From: Betaproteobacteria bacterium
GTDB taxonomy: Bacteria > Pseudomonadota > Gammaproteobacteria > Burkholderiales > Rhodocyclaceae
DNA: 64,000 nucleotides
NCBI GenBank assembly: GCA_016705475.1
Contig: JADIYD010000010.1
Location: forward strand, 124,001 to 188,000
Reading direction: 5' to 3'
The notes under the pieces were generated by a model. That model saw only the letters and a program-made list of their open reading frames with translations. It had not been told where the DNA came from and did no database searches. Below, in pieces: positions 25,008 to 32,754 of this stretch. A program made the translations under genes and the position numbers. Within the stretch, counting starts at the first letter, position 1, and the number at the start of each line of letters is the position of its first letter.

Positions 25008-25991
25008 TCAGAGGTTCTCTGGCACCTTTGGGCCAACGCCGCTACCAGTCAGCAAGCCATAGGCGATCCACAACGCAACCAGTGTGTAGCACACGCGCGG
25101 CACCCAGGCGGCCACTTGTTGCCAGAAATGCTCGATCTCGGAGGTCTCCATCTGTACATGCCGCAGCAACATCTCTGGCAGGCTGCCGCTGGCTTCGCCT
25201 GTTTGTGCGAATTCGACGACTCGGGTGTCCTTGATGCACGCCGTGCCGCGCAACGCCTCAGCGAACGGCTCGCCTTTTTCGACACGTCGCCGGATGCCGG
25301 CGAGGTCTCGACGCATTTCGCCGTCGGCACACGTTTCCAGCGCTGCCGGCAGTGCGTCCAGCATTGATATGCCAGCTTCGAGCATCAAGGCCAGGCTCTC
25401 GAAAAAATCGCGCAGATTGCTGCGCACGAAGATCGGGCCGAACAAAGGAACGTGCTGCCACGGCGACTTGCCGCTGCTGCGGCTATCACCGGCGACGAAC
25501 CAGCGCACCACCACGAATGCGCCACCAATGAGCAGTAGTGGTGACACCACGCCCCACAGGTAACCTGGTCCACCCAGCGAACCGCCGATTAGCTTAGGCA
25601 GGGGTTGAATGAGCAACGCCAGCACCAGCATGATGGCTGGCAGCGTCATGCCCGAGCGCATCGAGGCAGCTTGCATGGCGCGGGTCGTGTAGAGATCCGC
25701 TAGGCGCCGGTACATCCTGGCGGGGCTGCCAGCATTGCTGGCGGCGCGAATTAGCCGCGCTTCAAGTTTGGTAAAGGCTCCGCTCTTTTCGCCAGCCGTC
25801 GACGGGTCTGCTCCCTTGGCGGCGAACCGGCGCATGCTCTCCAGAAGTGGTTTCGCTTGAGGCGGCAGGTCGAGAATAGCCAGCGCTCGATCGAAGGGTA
25901 GGCCGGATTCTTCAAGTTGCGCCAATTGGATGAATAAATCAGCCCGCAGGCGCAGCGGCAAGGGCTTGGCAGTCGGGGAGTTGAAAGTCAT
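25008..25991 (-). CDS. Type II secretion system F-domain membrane protein
   Basis: A 327-residue inner-membrane protein of the GspF/PilC family. Two T2SSF domains are visible: a cytoplasmic helical half with FIQLAQLEESGLPFDRALAIL, three or more membrane segments (LPAIMLVLALLIQPLP, LLLIGGAFVVVRWFVAG, and a C-terminal one in CYTLVALWIAYGLL), and a second half with FESLALMLEAGISMLDAL. Members anchor the assembly ATPase and the pseudopilus. It is solitary here, with no gspE, pilB or pilin genes nearby, so its machine is encoded elsewhere or it is an orphan. Confidence 0.85.
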   Translation of the reverse strand: MTFNSPTAKPLPLRLRADLFIQLAQLEESGLPFDRALAILDLPPQAKPLLESMRRFAAKGADPSTAGEKSGAFTKLEARLIRAASNAGSPARMYRRLADLYTTRAMQAASMRSGMTLPAIMLVLALLIQPLPKLIGGSLGGPGYLWGVVSPLLLIGGAFVVVRWFVAGDSRSSGKSPWQHVPLFGPIFVRSNLRDFFESLALMLEAGISMLDALPAALETCADGEMRRDLAGIRRRVEKGEPFAEALRGTACIKDTRVVEFAQTGEASGSLPEMLLRHVQMETSEIEHFWQQVAAWVPRVCYTLVALWIAYGLLTGSGVGPKVPENL

Positions 25992-26203
25992 GCTGTCGAG
26001 TATAGGTGCGAGAGGCTCAAATCGGCCATGACCAGCCTGTCATGGGCACTCCTAACCGGGCAACTGAAAGGCCGGAATGGAATACTCTGAAACCTGCCAG
26101 ACAACCTCACACATCTCGGCCAAAGCCGCTATCGGCGGCTCTTCTAATAGTTGGCAGCTTTGGCAGATGAGCGGTTCCACCCCCGAGAGATCCGAAAAAT
26201 CCC

Positions 26204-26242
26204 CATTTCAAATTCGACCGCTTTTTCCGGTTGACCGTGGGA
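26204..26242 (-). repeat. Dispersed 38-bp motif, copy 7
   Basis: Minus strand: CCACGGTCAACCGG, AAAAAGCGGTCG, then AATTTGAAATGGG. It lies 17 bases past the pqqE stop codon in the gap before the T2SS-F gene. Confidence 0.82.
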
Positions 26243-26258
26243 GTGCTCAGGTTGCTGG

Positions 26259-27404
26259 TCAGGTGGTAAGCGATGGCGAATTCGCTTCCTGCGTCAGTCG
26301 CCGGCTTTCCTTCGGATCGCGGAAGATCAGTGGCTGTGCCTGGCGTGCCGGGATTTCGGCGTTTTCCAGTGCGCCGCTGACGATTTCATGGTGCGGGCTT
26401 TTCGGGCAGACGGGGTCGGCCGCATCCGGGTCACCGGCCAGTAGAAAGGCTTGGCAGCGGCAGCCGCCGTAGTCTTTTTCCCTGTCGTCGCAGCTCTGGC
26501 AGGGTTCCTTCATCCAGCCAGTGCCGCGGTAGTGGTTGAAGCCTTCGGACTCGTGCCAGATTTCGCGCAGGCCGCTGTCACGGACGTTCGGGAATTCAAG
26601 GCCGGGCAGCATGCGGGCGGTGTGGCAGGGCAGGGCGGTGCCGTCCGGGGTCACGGTCAGGAAGATGTTGCCCCAGCCGTTCATGCATTTTTTGGGTTTG
26701 CCTTCGTGGTAGTCGGGGACGACAAACAGGATGCGCATGCGGTCGGCCAGTTTGGCCTTCCATTCGTCGGTGATGGCCTCGGCGCGGCGCAGTTGTTCGC
26801 GCGACGGCATGAGCTGGTCTCGGTTAAGCAGCGCCCATGAGTAGTACTGGGCGTTGGCCAGTTCGAGGTATTCGGCGCCGAGGGCGTCAGCCATCTCGAT
26901 GATGCGGCCAATGTGCTCGATGTTCAGGCGGTGGATGACGACGTTCATGACCATCGGCCAGCCGCGCGCCCTGATCATTTCGCCGACCTTCTGCTTGAGG
27001 TCGAAGGTGCGCGTGTGGGTCAGGAAATCGTTGACCTCTTTGGTCGAGTCCTGGAATGAGAGCTGGATGTGATCGAGGCCGGCCGCCTTGAAGGCGTCGA
27101 GACGCGCTTCGGTGAGGCCGACGCCGGAGGTGATCAGGTTGGTGTAGTAGCCGAGCTGGCGGGCTTCGCCGATGAGGGTTTCGAGATCGTCGCGCAGCAG
27201 CGGTTCGCCGCCGGAGAAGCCGCATTGCACGGCGCCCAGTTCCCGCCCTTCGCGCAGGACGCGCAGCCAGTCCTCGGTGCTCAGTTCGACTTCGTGTTTG
27301 GCGAAATCGACCGGGTTGTAGCAGAACACGCAGTGCAGCGGGCAGCGGTAGGTGACTTCGGCCAGCAGCCACATCGGCGGGCCGATTTTGGCCGGGGTGT
27401 TCAT
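26259..27404 (-). CDS. pqqE: PqqA peptide cyclase, radical SAM
   Basis: A 381-residue radical SAM enzyme that forms the carbon-carbon bond between the Glu and Tyr side chains of the PqqA peptide, the first step of PQQ synthesis. The radical SAM cluster motif CxxxCxxC is in PLHCVFCYNP near residues 19-25. The C-terminal SPASM-type auxiliary cluster cysteines are in KKCMNGWGNIFLTV and PCQSCDDREKDYGGCRCQAF. It needs PqqD as peptide chaperone. Its ATG overlaps the pqqD stop (ATGA), so translation is coupled. Confidence 0.95.
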   Translation of the reverse strand: MNTPAKIGPPMWLLAEVTYRCPLHCVFCYNPVDFAKHEVELSTEDWLRVLREGRELGAVQCGFSGGEPLLRDDLETLIGEARQLGYYTNLITSGVGLTEARLDAFKAAGLDHIQLSFQDSTKEVNDFLTHTRTFDLKQKVGEMIRARGWPMVMNVVIHRLNIEHIGRIIEMADALGAEYLELANAQYYSWALLNRDQLMPSREQLRRAEAITDEWKAKLADRMRILFVVPDYHEGKPKKCMNGWGNIFLTVTPDGTALPCHTARMLPGLEFPNVRDSGLREIWHESEGFNHYRGTGWMKEPCQSCDDREKDYGGCRCQAFLLAGDPDAADPVCPKSPHHEIVSGALENAEIPARQAQPLIFRDPKESRRLTQEANSPSLTT

Positions 27405-27676
27405 GCATTGGCTCCGGTGTCGAGGCGCAGCCAGCGTTTCTCGATGGCCATGGCGAGAAAGGCTTCGACGTCGCCGCGCAAGCCGCTGGCGGAAAAGGCC
27501 GTTTCAAGATCGGCGACGATGGCCGTGATGTCGCGCTGACCATCACAACGAGCGAGGATTTCACCGCCGCTCTGGTTGAGCTTGATCATGCCTTCCGGGT
27601 AGAGCAGCACGTGGCACTGTTGCGCCGGTTCCCACTGGAAGCGGAAGCCGTGGCCGAGACGCGGCCTGCCGTTCAT
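27401..27676 (-). CDS. pqqD: PqqA-binding peptide chaperone
   Basis: A 91-residue RiPP recognition element that binds the PqqA precursor and presents it to PqqE. Recognised from RFQWEPAQQCHVLLYPEG, LNQSGGEILARCDG and the DVEAFLAMAIEKRWL helix. The open frame extends much further upstream, but the ATG at 27676 overlaps the pqqC stop codon (ATGA), giving the usual PqqD length. Confidence 0.93.
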   Translation of the reverse strand: MNGRPRLGHGFRFQWEPAQQCHVLLYPEGMIKLNQSGGEILARCDGQRDITAIVADLETAFSASGLRGDVEAFLAMAIEKRWLRLDTGANA

Positions 27677-28482
27677 CAGGCAACTTTCCGTTCGGCGGTG
27701 ACACCATTGGTGCCGCAGTGCTGGCCCCCGTAGTGCATCCCCATTGCATCGTTCATGGCCCACAGGATGTCGAGCTTGAACTTGAGGATCTGCACGGCGC
27801 GTTCCTGCATGGTGCGGGTGCGGAAATGGCTCAGCGTCACCTGCAGGCCCTGCTCGACGTCGCGCGGTGCCTGGCTGGTGCGGTTGCGGAAATACTGCAG
27901 GCCGGACGACTCGATCCACGGGTAGTGTTCGGGCCAGGTGGCCAGCCGCTGGCGGTGGATGACCGGCGCGAACAGTTCGGTCAGCGACGAGCAGACGGCC
28001 TCCTGCCACGGGGCACGACGGGCGAAGCTGATGTAGGCGTCGACGGCGAAGCGGACGCCGGGCAGGACGTGGCGCAGGTCGACGATTTCCTCGCGGGTCA
28101 GGCCGACGGATTCACCCAGACGTATCCAGGCTTCGATGCCGCCGGCGTCGACCATTTTTTCACCATTGGGCAGACCGTATTCGAAGCCGTCATGGTCGAG
28201 GATGCGCTGCACCCAGCCGCGGCGGATTTCGCGGTCCGGGCAGTTGGCCATGATCGCTGCGTCCTTCACCGGAATGGCGATCTGGTAGTAGTAGCGGTTG
28301 GCCACCCAGCCGCGAATCTGCTCGGGCGTGGCGTGGCCGGTGTTGAGCATGACGTTGAACGGATGGTGGATGTGGTAGGCCTTGCCGTTCTCGCGCAGGT
28401 TCGCCTCGAACTCCTCGCGGCTCCAGGCCGGGCGGCCGTCGTCGGCGTCATGGGATTCGGCAAGGATGTCGGCTCGGATCAT
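27676..28482 (-). CDS. pqqC: Pyrroloquinoline-quinone synthase
   Basis: A 268-residue cofactorless oxidase that performs the last step of PQQ formation (ring closure and eight-electron oxidation). Family sequence is clear: FNVMLNTGHATPEQIRGWVA, NRYYYQIAIPVKDAAIMANC, and LQVTLSHFRTRTMQERAVQI. The length exceeds the typical 235-250 because of an N-terminal extension (MIRADILAESHDADDGR), and an internal start before WSREEFEANL cannot be excluded. The gene lies 13 bases after pqqB and overlaps pqqD. Confidence 0.94.
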   Translation of the reverse strand: MIRADILAESHDADDGRPAWSREEFEANLRENGKAYHIHHPFNVMLNTGHATPEQIRGWVANRYYYQIAIPVKDAAIMANCPDREIRRGWVQRILDHDGFEYGLPNGEKMVDAGGIEAWIRLGESVGLTREEIVDLRHVLPGVRFAVDAYISFARRAPWQEAVCSSLTELFAPVIHRQRLATWPEHYPWIESSGLQYFRNRTSQAPRDVEQGLQVTLSHFRTRTMQERAVQILKFKLDILWAMNDAMGMHYGGQHCGTNGVTAERKVA

Positions 28483-28495
28483 GGCGGTCTCTCGT

Positions 28496-29416
28496 TTAAA
28501 TGGTGATGCGGGCGCCGTCTTCGGCGACCTCGATGCCGCGCCGGGTCAGTTCGGCGCGCTGTGGCGAGTTTTCGTCGAGGATGGGGTTGGTGTTGTTGAT
28601 GTGGATGAGGATCTTGCGCACGTGTTTCGGCAACTCGTCCAGCCAGTCCATCATGCCGCCGGGGCCGGATTGCGGCAGGTGGCCGATGTCGCGGGCAGTC
28701 TTGGTGGACAGGCCGGCTACGATCATTTCGTCGTCCGTCCAGAAGGTGCCGTCGACCATCACGCAATCGGCTTCGGCCATGCGGGCGAAGACGTCCGGCG
28801 TGCGGGCGCCAAGGCCGGGGGCGTAGAACAGCTTGCGGCCGCTGCGCTGGTCGGTGATGCTGACGCCGACGTTGTCGCCATCCACTGAGGCCTCGCGGTG
28901 CGGCGAGTAGGGCGCTGCCTTGCTGGACAGCGGCAGCACGGAGAATTCGATGCCCGCCACCTTGGGCATGGCGAAGGGCGTGCCGTCGAGCGGGATGTCG
29001 TGGCGGTCGACGCCGCAATAGTGCTCAAGGACGCGCAGCACCGGGTTGCCGGTGGTCAGGTCTTCGTAGACCGGCTCGGCGCACCACAGCGGCATCTTCG
29101 ATTTCTGCTCGCGCAGCATGAAGAGGCCGGTGGCGTGGTCGATCTGGCCATCAACGAGGAGGATGCCGCCGATGCCGGTGTCGCGCAGGGCGCGGTTGGG
29201 CTGCAGTTCGGGGGTGGCCTTGATCTGTTGCAGGATGTCGGGCGAGGCGTTGAGCAAGGCCCAGTCCTGGCCGTCGTCGGCGCTGACGCAGATCGATGAC
29301 TGGGTGCGCGGCGTGGCACGGACGCTGCCGTCGCGCAGGCCGGCGCAATTGCGGCAGTTGCAGTTCCACTGCGGGAAGCCGCCACCGGCGGAGGCACCGA
29401 GAATGATCAGTTTCAT
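28496..29416 (-). CDS. pqqB: PQQ biosynthesis hydroxylase/carrier, metallo-beta-lactamase fold
   Basis: A 306-residue protein of the metallo-beta-lactamase fold, proposed to hydroxylate the tyrosine of the cross-linked intermediate. Recognised from its start ILGASAGGGFPQWNCNC, with a zinc-binding Cys pair in WNCNCRNCAG, and from SPDILQQI, DGQIDHATGLFMLRE and ILIHINNTNPIL. Length fits the family (about 300). It sits 51 bases after pqqA. Confidence 0.95.
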   Translation of the reverse strand: MKLIILGASAGGGFPQWNCNCRNCAGLRDGSVRATPRTQSSICVSADDGQDWALLNASPDILQQIKATPELQPNRALRDTGIGGILLVDGQIDHATGLFMLREQKSKMPLWCAEPVYEDLTTGNPVLRVLEHYCGVDRHDIPLDGTPFAMPKVAGIEFSVLPLSSKAAPYSPHREASVDGDNVGVSITDQRSGRKLFYAPGLGARTPDVFARMAEADCVMVDGTFWTDDEMIVAGLSTKTARDIGHLPQSGPGGMMDWLDELPKHVRKILIHINNTNPILDENSPQRAELTRRGIEVAEDGARITI

Positions 29417-29467
29417 GATTGTCTGGAGCCGTCATCGCCAGCCAGGGCGGCGATGACGGCGCGTCCC

Positions 29468-29542
29468 TTAGCGGGCGGCGATGTACATCGTGATTTCGAA
29501 GCCGAAGCGGAAGTCACAAGCGGTCGGGGTTTCCCATTTCAT
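29468..29542 (-). CDS. pqqA: PQQ precursor peptide
   Basis: A 24-residue peptide, too short for ordinary gene callers: MKWETPTACDFRFGFEIT followed by MYIAAR and TAA. The Glu and Tyr that become PQQ are in EITMY, spaced E-x-x-x-Y as required. A GGAG ribosome site lies upstream of the ATG. It is the first gene of pqqABCDE and the substrate of PqqE/PqqD. Confidence 0.93.
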   Translation of the reverse strand: MKWETPTACDFRFGFEITMYIAAR

Positions 29543-29646
29543 GTCGATAGTCTCCGTTATGGATTAAGCGTCCGGCGGCACATGCAGCCGGTTGTCCACC
29601 GCTATCAGCGATGCGGCGGACTGGATTGAACTATCGCGCCGTGACC

Positions 29647-29696
29647 GAATTCCTGCCCCGCGGAATTCATGAATTGCCCCTCATGATTTTCATGAG
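29647..29696. promoter_or_regulatory. Cluster of palindromes between pqqA and the divergent peptidase gene
   Basis: Three symmetric elements lie in 50 bases. GAATTC is repeated at 29647 and 29663. A perfect 12-base palindrome AATTCATGAATT is at 29664-29675. CTCATGA-TTT-TCATGAG with seven-base arms is at 29680-29696. The shared TCATGA half-site suggests an operator for one regulator controlling pqqA and/or the iminopeptidase gene. Confidence 0.5.
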
Positions 29697-29738
29697 ATTC
29701 GGGTCGCGCCCGTCTGGCGGGTGTTGGCGGTGGTTAGA

Positions 29739-30722
29739 ATGGCCGGCATGACTGCCGCTTCCGCCACCTTGCATGCCCCGTCGCCACCGTTCGATAGTGG
29801 CTGGCTGCCGGTGTCCGGCGGCCATCGCCTGTACTACGAACAGCGGGGTGCGCCGGCCGGCATTCCTGTGCTGATTTTGCACGGCGGCCCCGGTTCCGGT
29901 TGCTCGCCGCTCATGGCCGGCTTGTTCGACCCCGAGCACTATCGCGTCATCCTGCTCGACCAGCGTGGTGCGGGTAAAAGCCGGCCAGCCGGATGCTGCG
30001 AGGAAAACACGACGCCGGCGCTGATCGACGACATCGAGGTTTTGCGACGGCATCTGGCGATTGACCGCTGGCTGGTGATGGGCGGTTCGTGGGGCGCCAC
30101 GCTCGGCCTTCTGTACGCGGCGGCGCAGCCCGCTCAGCTCAGCGGCCTGCTGCTGCGCAATCCGTTCCTGGCGCGGGCGGCCGATCTCGACTGGTTCTTT
30201 GGCGGCGCCCGCCAGTATCATCCTGACGCGTGGCAGCACTGGGCCGCGCTAGGTGCGCCGGAAGCGCCGGGCGCCATGCTGCCCTGGCTGGCTGAGTGCT
30301 TCTGCAATTCGCTGCCTTCAGCATTGGCAGCCCACGTTGCCGCCTGGCACGTCTGGGAATGTGCCCTGGCCAGAACGCCGAGTCGTTCCCTGACGCCAGC
30401 CGATATCGAATTGTTGCAGCTGCGCTATCGCCTGCAACTCCATTACTTTCGCCACGCCTGCTTCATTCCGGCAGGCGGCGTGCTGGCTGCCGCAGAGTGC
30501 ATTGCGGCGGCCAATGTGCCGATCCACGTTGTACAAGGCTTGGCTGACCACGTTTGTCCGGCCAGTGCGACCACAGTGTTGCTGGAAAAATTGCCGAATG
30601 CAGGCTGCACCTGGGTCGATGGCGTCGGACACGATCCCTACCACCCGGCAATGCAGGCAGCGACGCTTCAGCTGGCCGACGCTTTTATCCGCTTGGATGG
30701 TTCTTGGCCTGAGCAACGATAA
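29739..30722 (+). CDS. pip: Proline iminopeptidase (S33 alpha/beta hydrolase)
   Basis: An alpha/beta hydrolase of about 327 residues that removes N-terminal proline from peptides. It has the oxyanion motif LHGGPGSGCSP, LDQRGAGKSRPAG, and the nucleophile elbow GGSWGATLGL (Ser). The catalytic Asp is near LADHVCPAS and the His is in VGHDPYHP. The gene is divergent from pqqA across a palindrome-rich control region. Such peptidases are seen near pqq clusters and could help recycle PqqA fragments, which is inference only. Starts at 29739 or 29748 are equally plausible. Confidence 0.88.
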   Translation: MAGMTAASATLHAPSPPFDSGWLPVSGGHRLYYEQRGAPAGIPVLILHGGPGSGCSPLMAGLFDPEHYRVILLDQRGAGKSRPAGCCEENTTPALIDDIEVLRRHLAIDRWLVMGGSWGATLGLLYAAAQPAQLSGLLLRNPFLARAADLDWFFGGARQYHPDAWQHWAALGAPEAPGAMLPWLAECFCNSLPSALAAHVAAWHVWECALARTPSRSLTPADIELLQLRYRLQLHYFRHACFIPAGGVLAAAECIAAANVPIHVVQGLADHVCPASATTVLLEKLPNAGCTWVDGVGHDPYHPAMQAATLQLADAFIRLDGSWPEQR

Positions 30723-30765
30723 CGCATCACCGCCAGGATGGTGCTCCCGATCAGTTACGGCGCAT

Positions 30766-30803
30766 GTTTGATTTTTGGCTGTTTTTCGCGGTTGACCGTG
30801 GCA
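30766..30803 (-). repeat. Dispersed 38-bp motif, copy 8
   Basis: Minus strand: GCCACGGTCAACCGCG, AAAAACAGCC, AAAAATCAAAC. It lies 43 bases after the peptidase stop, in the convergent gap before the HPt gene. Confidence 0.82.
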
Positions 30804-30870
30804 GCGCCTGCTGTCGGCCACCGTTCCACCCCGTTCTGCCTCCGGGGCGATAGTCGGTGGAGTCGCCCGG

Positions 30871-31320
30871 CTATATCACCGACTCGCGGCCTTGCAATTC
30901 CTGCAGTTCAGCCATGACCTGTTCCAGCAGGCTGGAGGCTTCGGCAAGTTTGACATCCACACCATCAAGCTGACCCTGAATTGCCTGGCTTTCGATGTCG
31001 CGGCAGATGGCAGCAAGGCCGTCGGCTCCGATAGTCGCGCTCGCCGACTTCATCGTGTGGGCGGCTAGTCGCAGGGCCTGAGGATTTTTTGTAGCCAGGG
31101 CGTCCTTTGCGTTAGCCATCTGTTTCGGGGAGTCGGCGAGGTAGGCTTTGATCACACGGCCGACGAACAGGCCTTTCCCGGATCGGTCCATGCTGCGGAA
31201 GGTTGCCACTCCGGCAGGGTTCAGTACCGGCTTTAAATTCGCGTCGGGAGGGATGGCGTCCGGGGACATGGATATCTCATCGGCAGCGCTCGTCTTTCCT
31301 GCGCAAGTCGTATGGTTCAT
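30871..31320 (-). CDS. Stand-alone HPt domain phosphotransfer protein
   Basis: A 149-residue protein whose C-terminal 100 residues form an HPt four-helix bundle, with the phosphoacceptor histidine in RLAAHTMKSASATIGA. The N-terminal 45 residues look disordered. HPt proteins relay phosphate between a hybrid kinase receiver and a response regulator. The hybrid kinase at 13.0-16.5 kb lacks its own HPt, so it is a conceivable partner, but no regulator gene is adjacent. Confidence 0.85.
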   Translation of the reverse strand: MNHTTCAGKTSAADEISMSPDAIPPDANLKPVLNPAGVATFRSMDRSGKGLFVGRVIKAYLADSPKQMANAKDALATKNPQALRLAAHTMKSASATIGADGLAAICRDIESQAIQGQLDGVDVKLAEASSLLEQVMAELQELQGRESVI

Positions 31321-31526
31321 GGGACTTGTCTTCGTCGTTATATTCGAGAGGGTAATGCAATAAGCGCATTGGATATTTCGAATTTTATACTTCGTGGGCG
31401 GAATTGCACGCTCAGGAAATGATTGATCGCTGCGGTCAGCGCGATGGCGGCAGCGTCCCCATGAAAATGAGCGGAATATCTCGGCAAGGTCAGCCGCTCA
31501 CGTGTTAGCACGAACGGCGAGCGGCA

Positions 31527-32750
31527 TCAGGGTAGGGCTGCTGAAACACCTTGTGCGGCGCGCAATCCGCTGCGTATCGCGCCTTCGAGCGTGGCCGGAT
31601 AGTCGGACCACGTGTAGTCGCCGGCCAGGAACAGGCGTGGGCTGGATGTTGTGAAGTCGCTACGGCGCAGCCCTGGAATGGCCGAGAAGGTTGCGCGCTT
31701 TTCGCGGATCACCTTGTGCCAGCCACCTGCAGGGATTGCGTGTTCGGCATCGAGTGCCGCCACCAACGCAGCGTCATCCAGGTCTTCCCATGGCCCGTGT
31801 CCGCTCAGGACAAAGGCAAGCAGGCCATCGCTGCGCTCGACGATCCACTGGCTATGGCCGCCGAGCGTGTTGCTCAGCGGGAAAGCGGATTTCATTTTTG
31901 GCTCGAATTCCCGGTAGACCGTAGCAATCGGCTCAAAGGCATACTGTGTTTCGGCCGCGGCCCACAGGGCGCCCGCATGCTGTGGCGCGGTGGCGATGAT
32001 GGCGGCGGCGAAGCGCTCCCCGTCGATGTCGATGCCGTTTTCAGTTTCCGTGACTTTGCTGACACGGCTACCCAGGCGTATCTCGGCACCGTGTGCCCGC
32101 AACCACTGCCTGGCCGGTTCCGGCAGCAGTTGGCTGAGATCAACGCGTGGCAGCAGCAAGTCCGTGTCTTCGCGGCGCGAACTCCCCAGGCTATCGCGCA
32201 GCACATTGGCGAAAAGTTGGGCCGAGGCGCGTTCGGCCGGCGTATTCAGCGCGGCCAGGCAGAGCGGCTCCCACAGATGGCGGCGCAGGGTGCCGGTTTG
32301 GCCGGCGTCATCGAGCCATTCGGCGACAGTCATTTCCCGTGGCAGCCGGAACCCTTGGCGCTTGATGCCATCCATCCACCACGCAGTTTCAAGCTTTTCT
32401 TTCCAGTCGACCGCAGAAGCAGTCAACAATCCCCAGGCAACGTTGAGCGGTGCCGGCAGGCGGGGCAGGGCGAGGCGAAAACCGGTGTTGTCGATGACCT
32501 GCAGCGGCCGTCTATCGAATAGCTCATCGGGATCGGCGCCGACCCGGCGCATCAACGCGAGCGTTTCGCGATAGGCGCCGAGCAGGATGTGCTGGCCGTT
32601 GTCGAGCTGGCGGCCATCAATTTCGACGCCCCGTGCCCGACCACCGAGCGCACGGCCCGCTTCGAACAACGTCGTTTCGGTGCCGGCGGCAGTCAGTTCA
32701 ACAGCAGCAGCAATGCCCGCCCAGCCGCCACCAATGACGGCTACGCGCAT
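31527..32750 (-). CDS. hpnE: Hydroxysqualene dehydroxylase
   Basis: A 407-residue FAD-dependent enzyme that reduces hydroxysqualene to squalene, the last step of the HpnCDE route feeding hopanoid synthesis. The dinucleotide-binding motif GGGWAGIAAAVELTAAG is at residues 7-23. Later landmarks are LDNGQHILLGAY, the central HLWEPLCLAALNT and the C-terminal LFLAGDYTWSDYPATLEGA flavin motif. It follows hpnD with four bases between, forming hpnC-hpnD-hpnE. Two segments of the coding DNA match the dispersed 38-bp motif. Confidence 0.92.
   Translation of the reverse strand: MRVAVIGGGWAGIAAAVELTAAGTETTLFEAGRALGGRARGVEIDGRQLDNGQHILLGAYRETLALMRRVGADPDELFDRRPLQVIDNTGFRLALPRLPAPLNVAWGLLTASAVDWKEKLETAWWMDGIKRQGFRLPREMTVAEWLDDAGQTGTLRRHLWEPLCLAALNTPAERASAQLFANVLRDSLGSSRREDTDLLLPRVDLSQLLPEPARQWLRAHGAEIRLGSRVSKVTETENGIDIDGERFAAAIIATAPQHAGALWAAAETQYAFEPIATVYREFEPKMKSAFPLSNTLGGHSQWIVERSDGLLAFVLSGHGPWEDLDDAALVAALDAEHAIPAGGWHKVIREKRATFSAIPGLRRSDFTTSSPRLFLAGDYTWSDYPATLEGAIRSGLRAAQGVSAALP
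31887..31927 (-). repeat. Dispersed motif-like copy inside hpnE (strong)
   Basis: Minus strand: TTGCTACGGTCTACCGG, then GAATTCGAGCC, then AAAAATGAAATCC. Apart from one core base (TCTACC for TCAACC) the A/T spacing, GCC box and AAAAATGAAAT tail match copies 3 and 6. It is translated in frame as ATVYREFEPKMKS. Confidence 0.6.
32386..32421 (-). repeat. Dispersed motif-like copy inside hpnE (weak)
   Basis: Minus strand: CTTCTGCGGTCGACTGG, then AAAGAAAAGC, then TTGAAACTG. It encodes SAVDWKEKLET. The core has one mismatch at its end, and the GGCC box is not conserved. Confidence 0.4.
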
Positions 32751-32754
32751 CCGG

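Noticed and set aside
31420..31445. GATCGCTGCGGTCAGCGCG as a further motif copy
   Set aside because: The core diverges after GGTCA and no tail is present.
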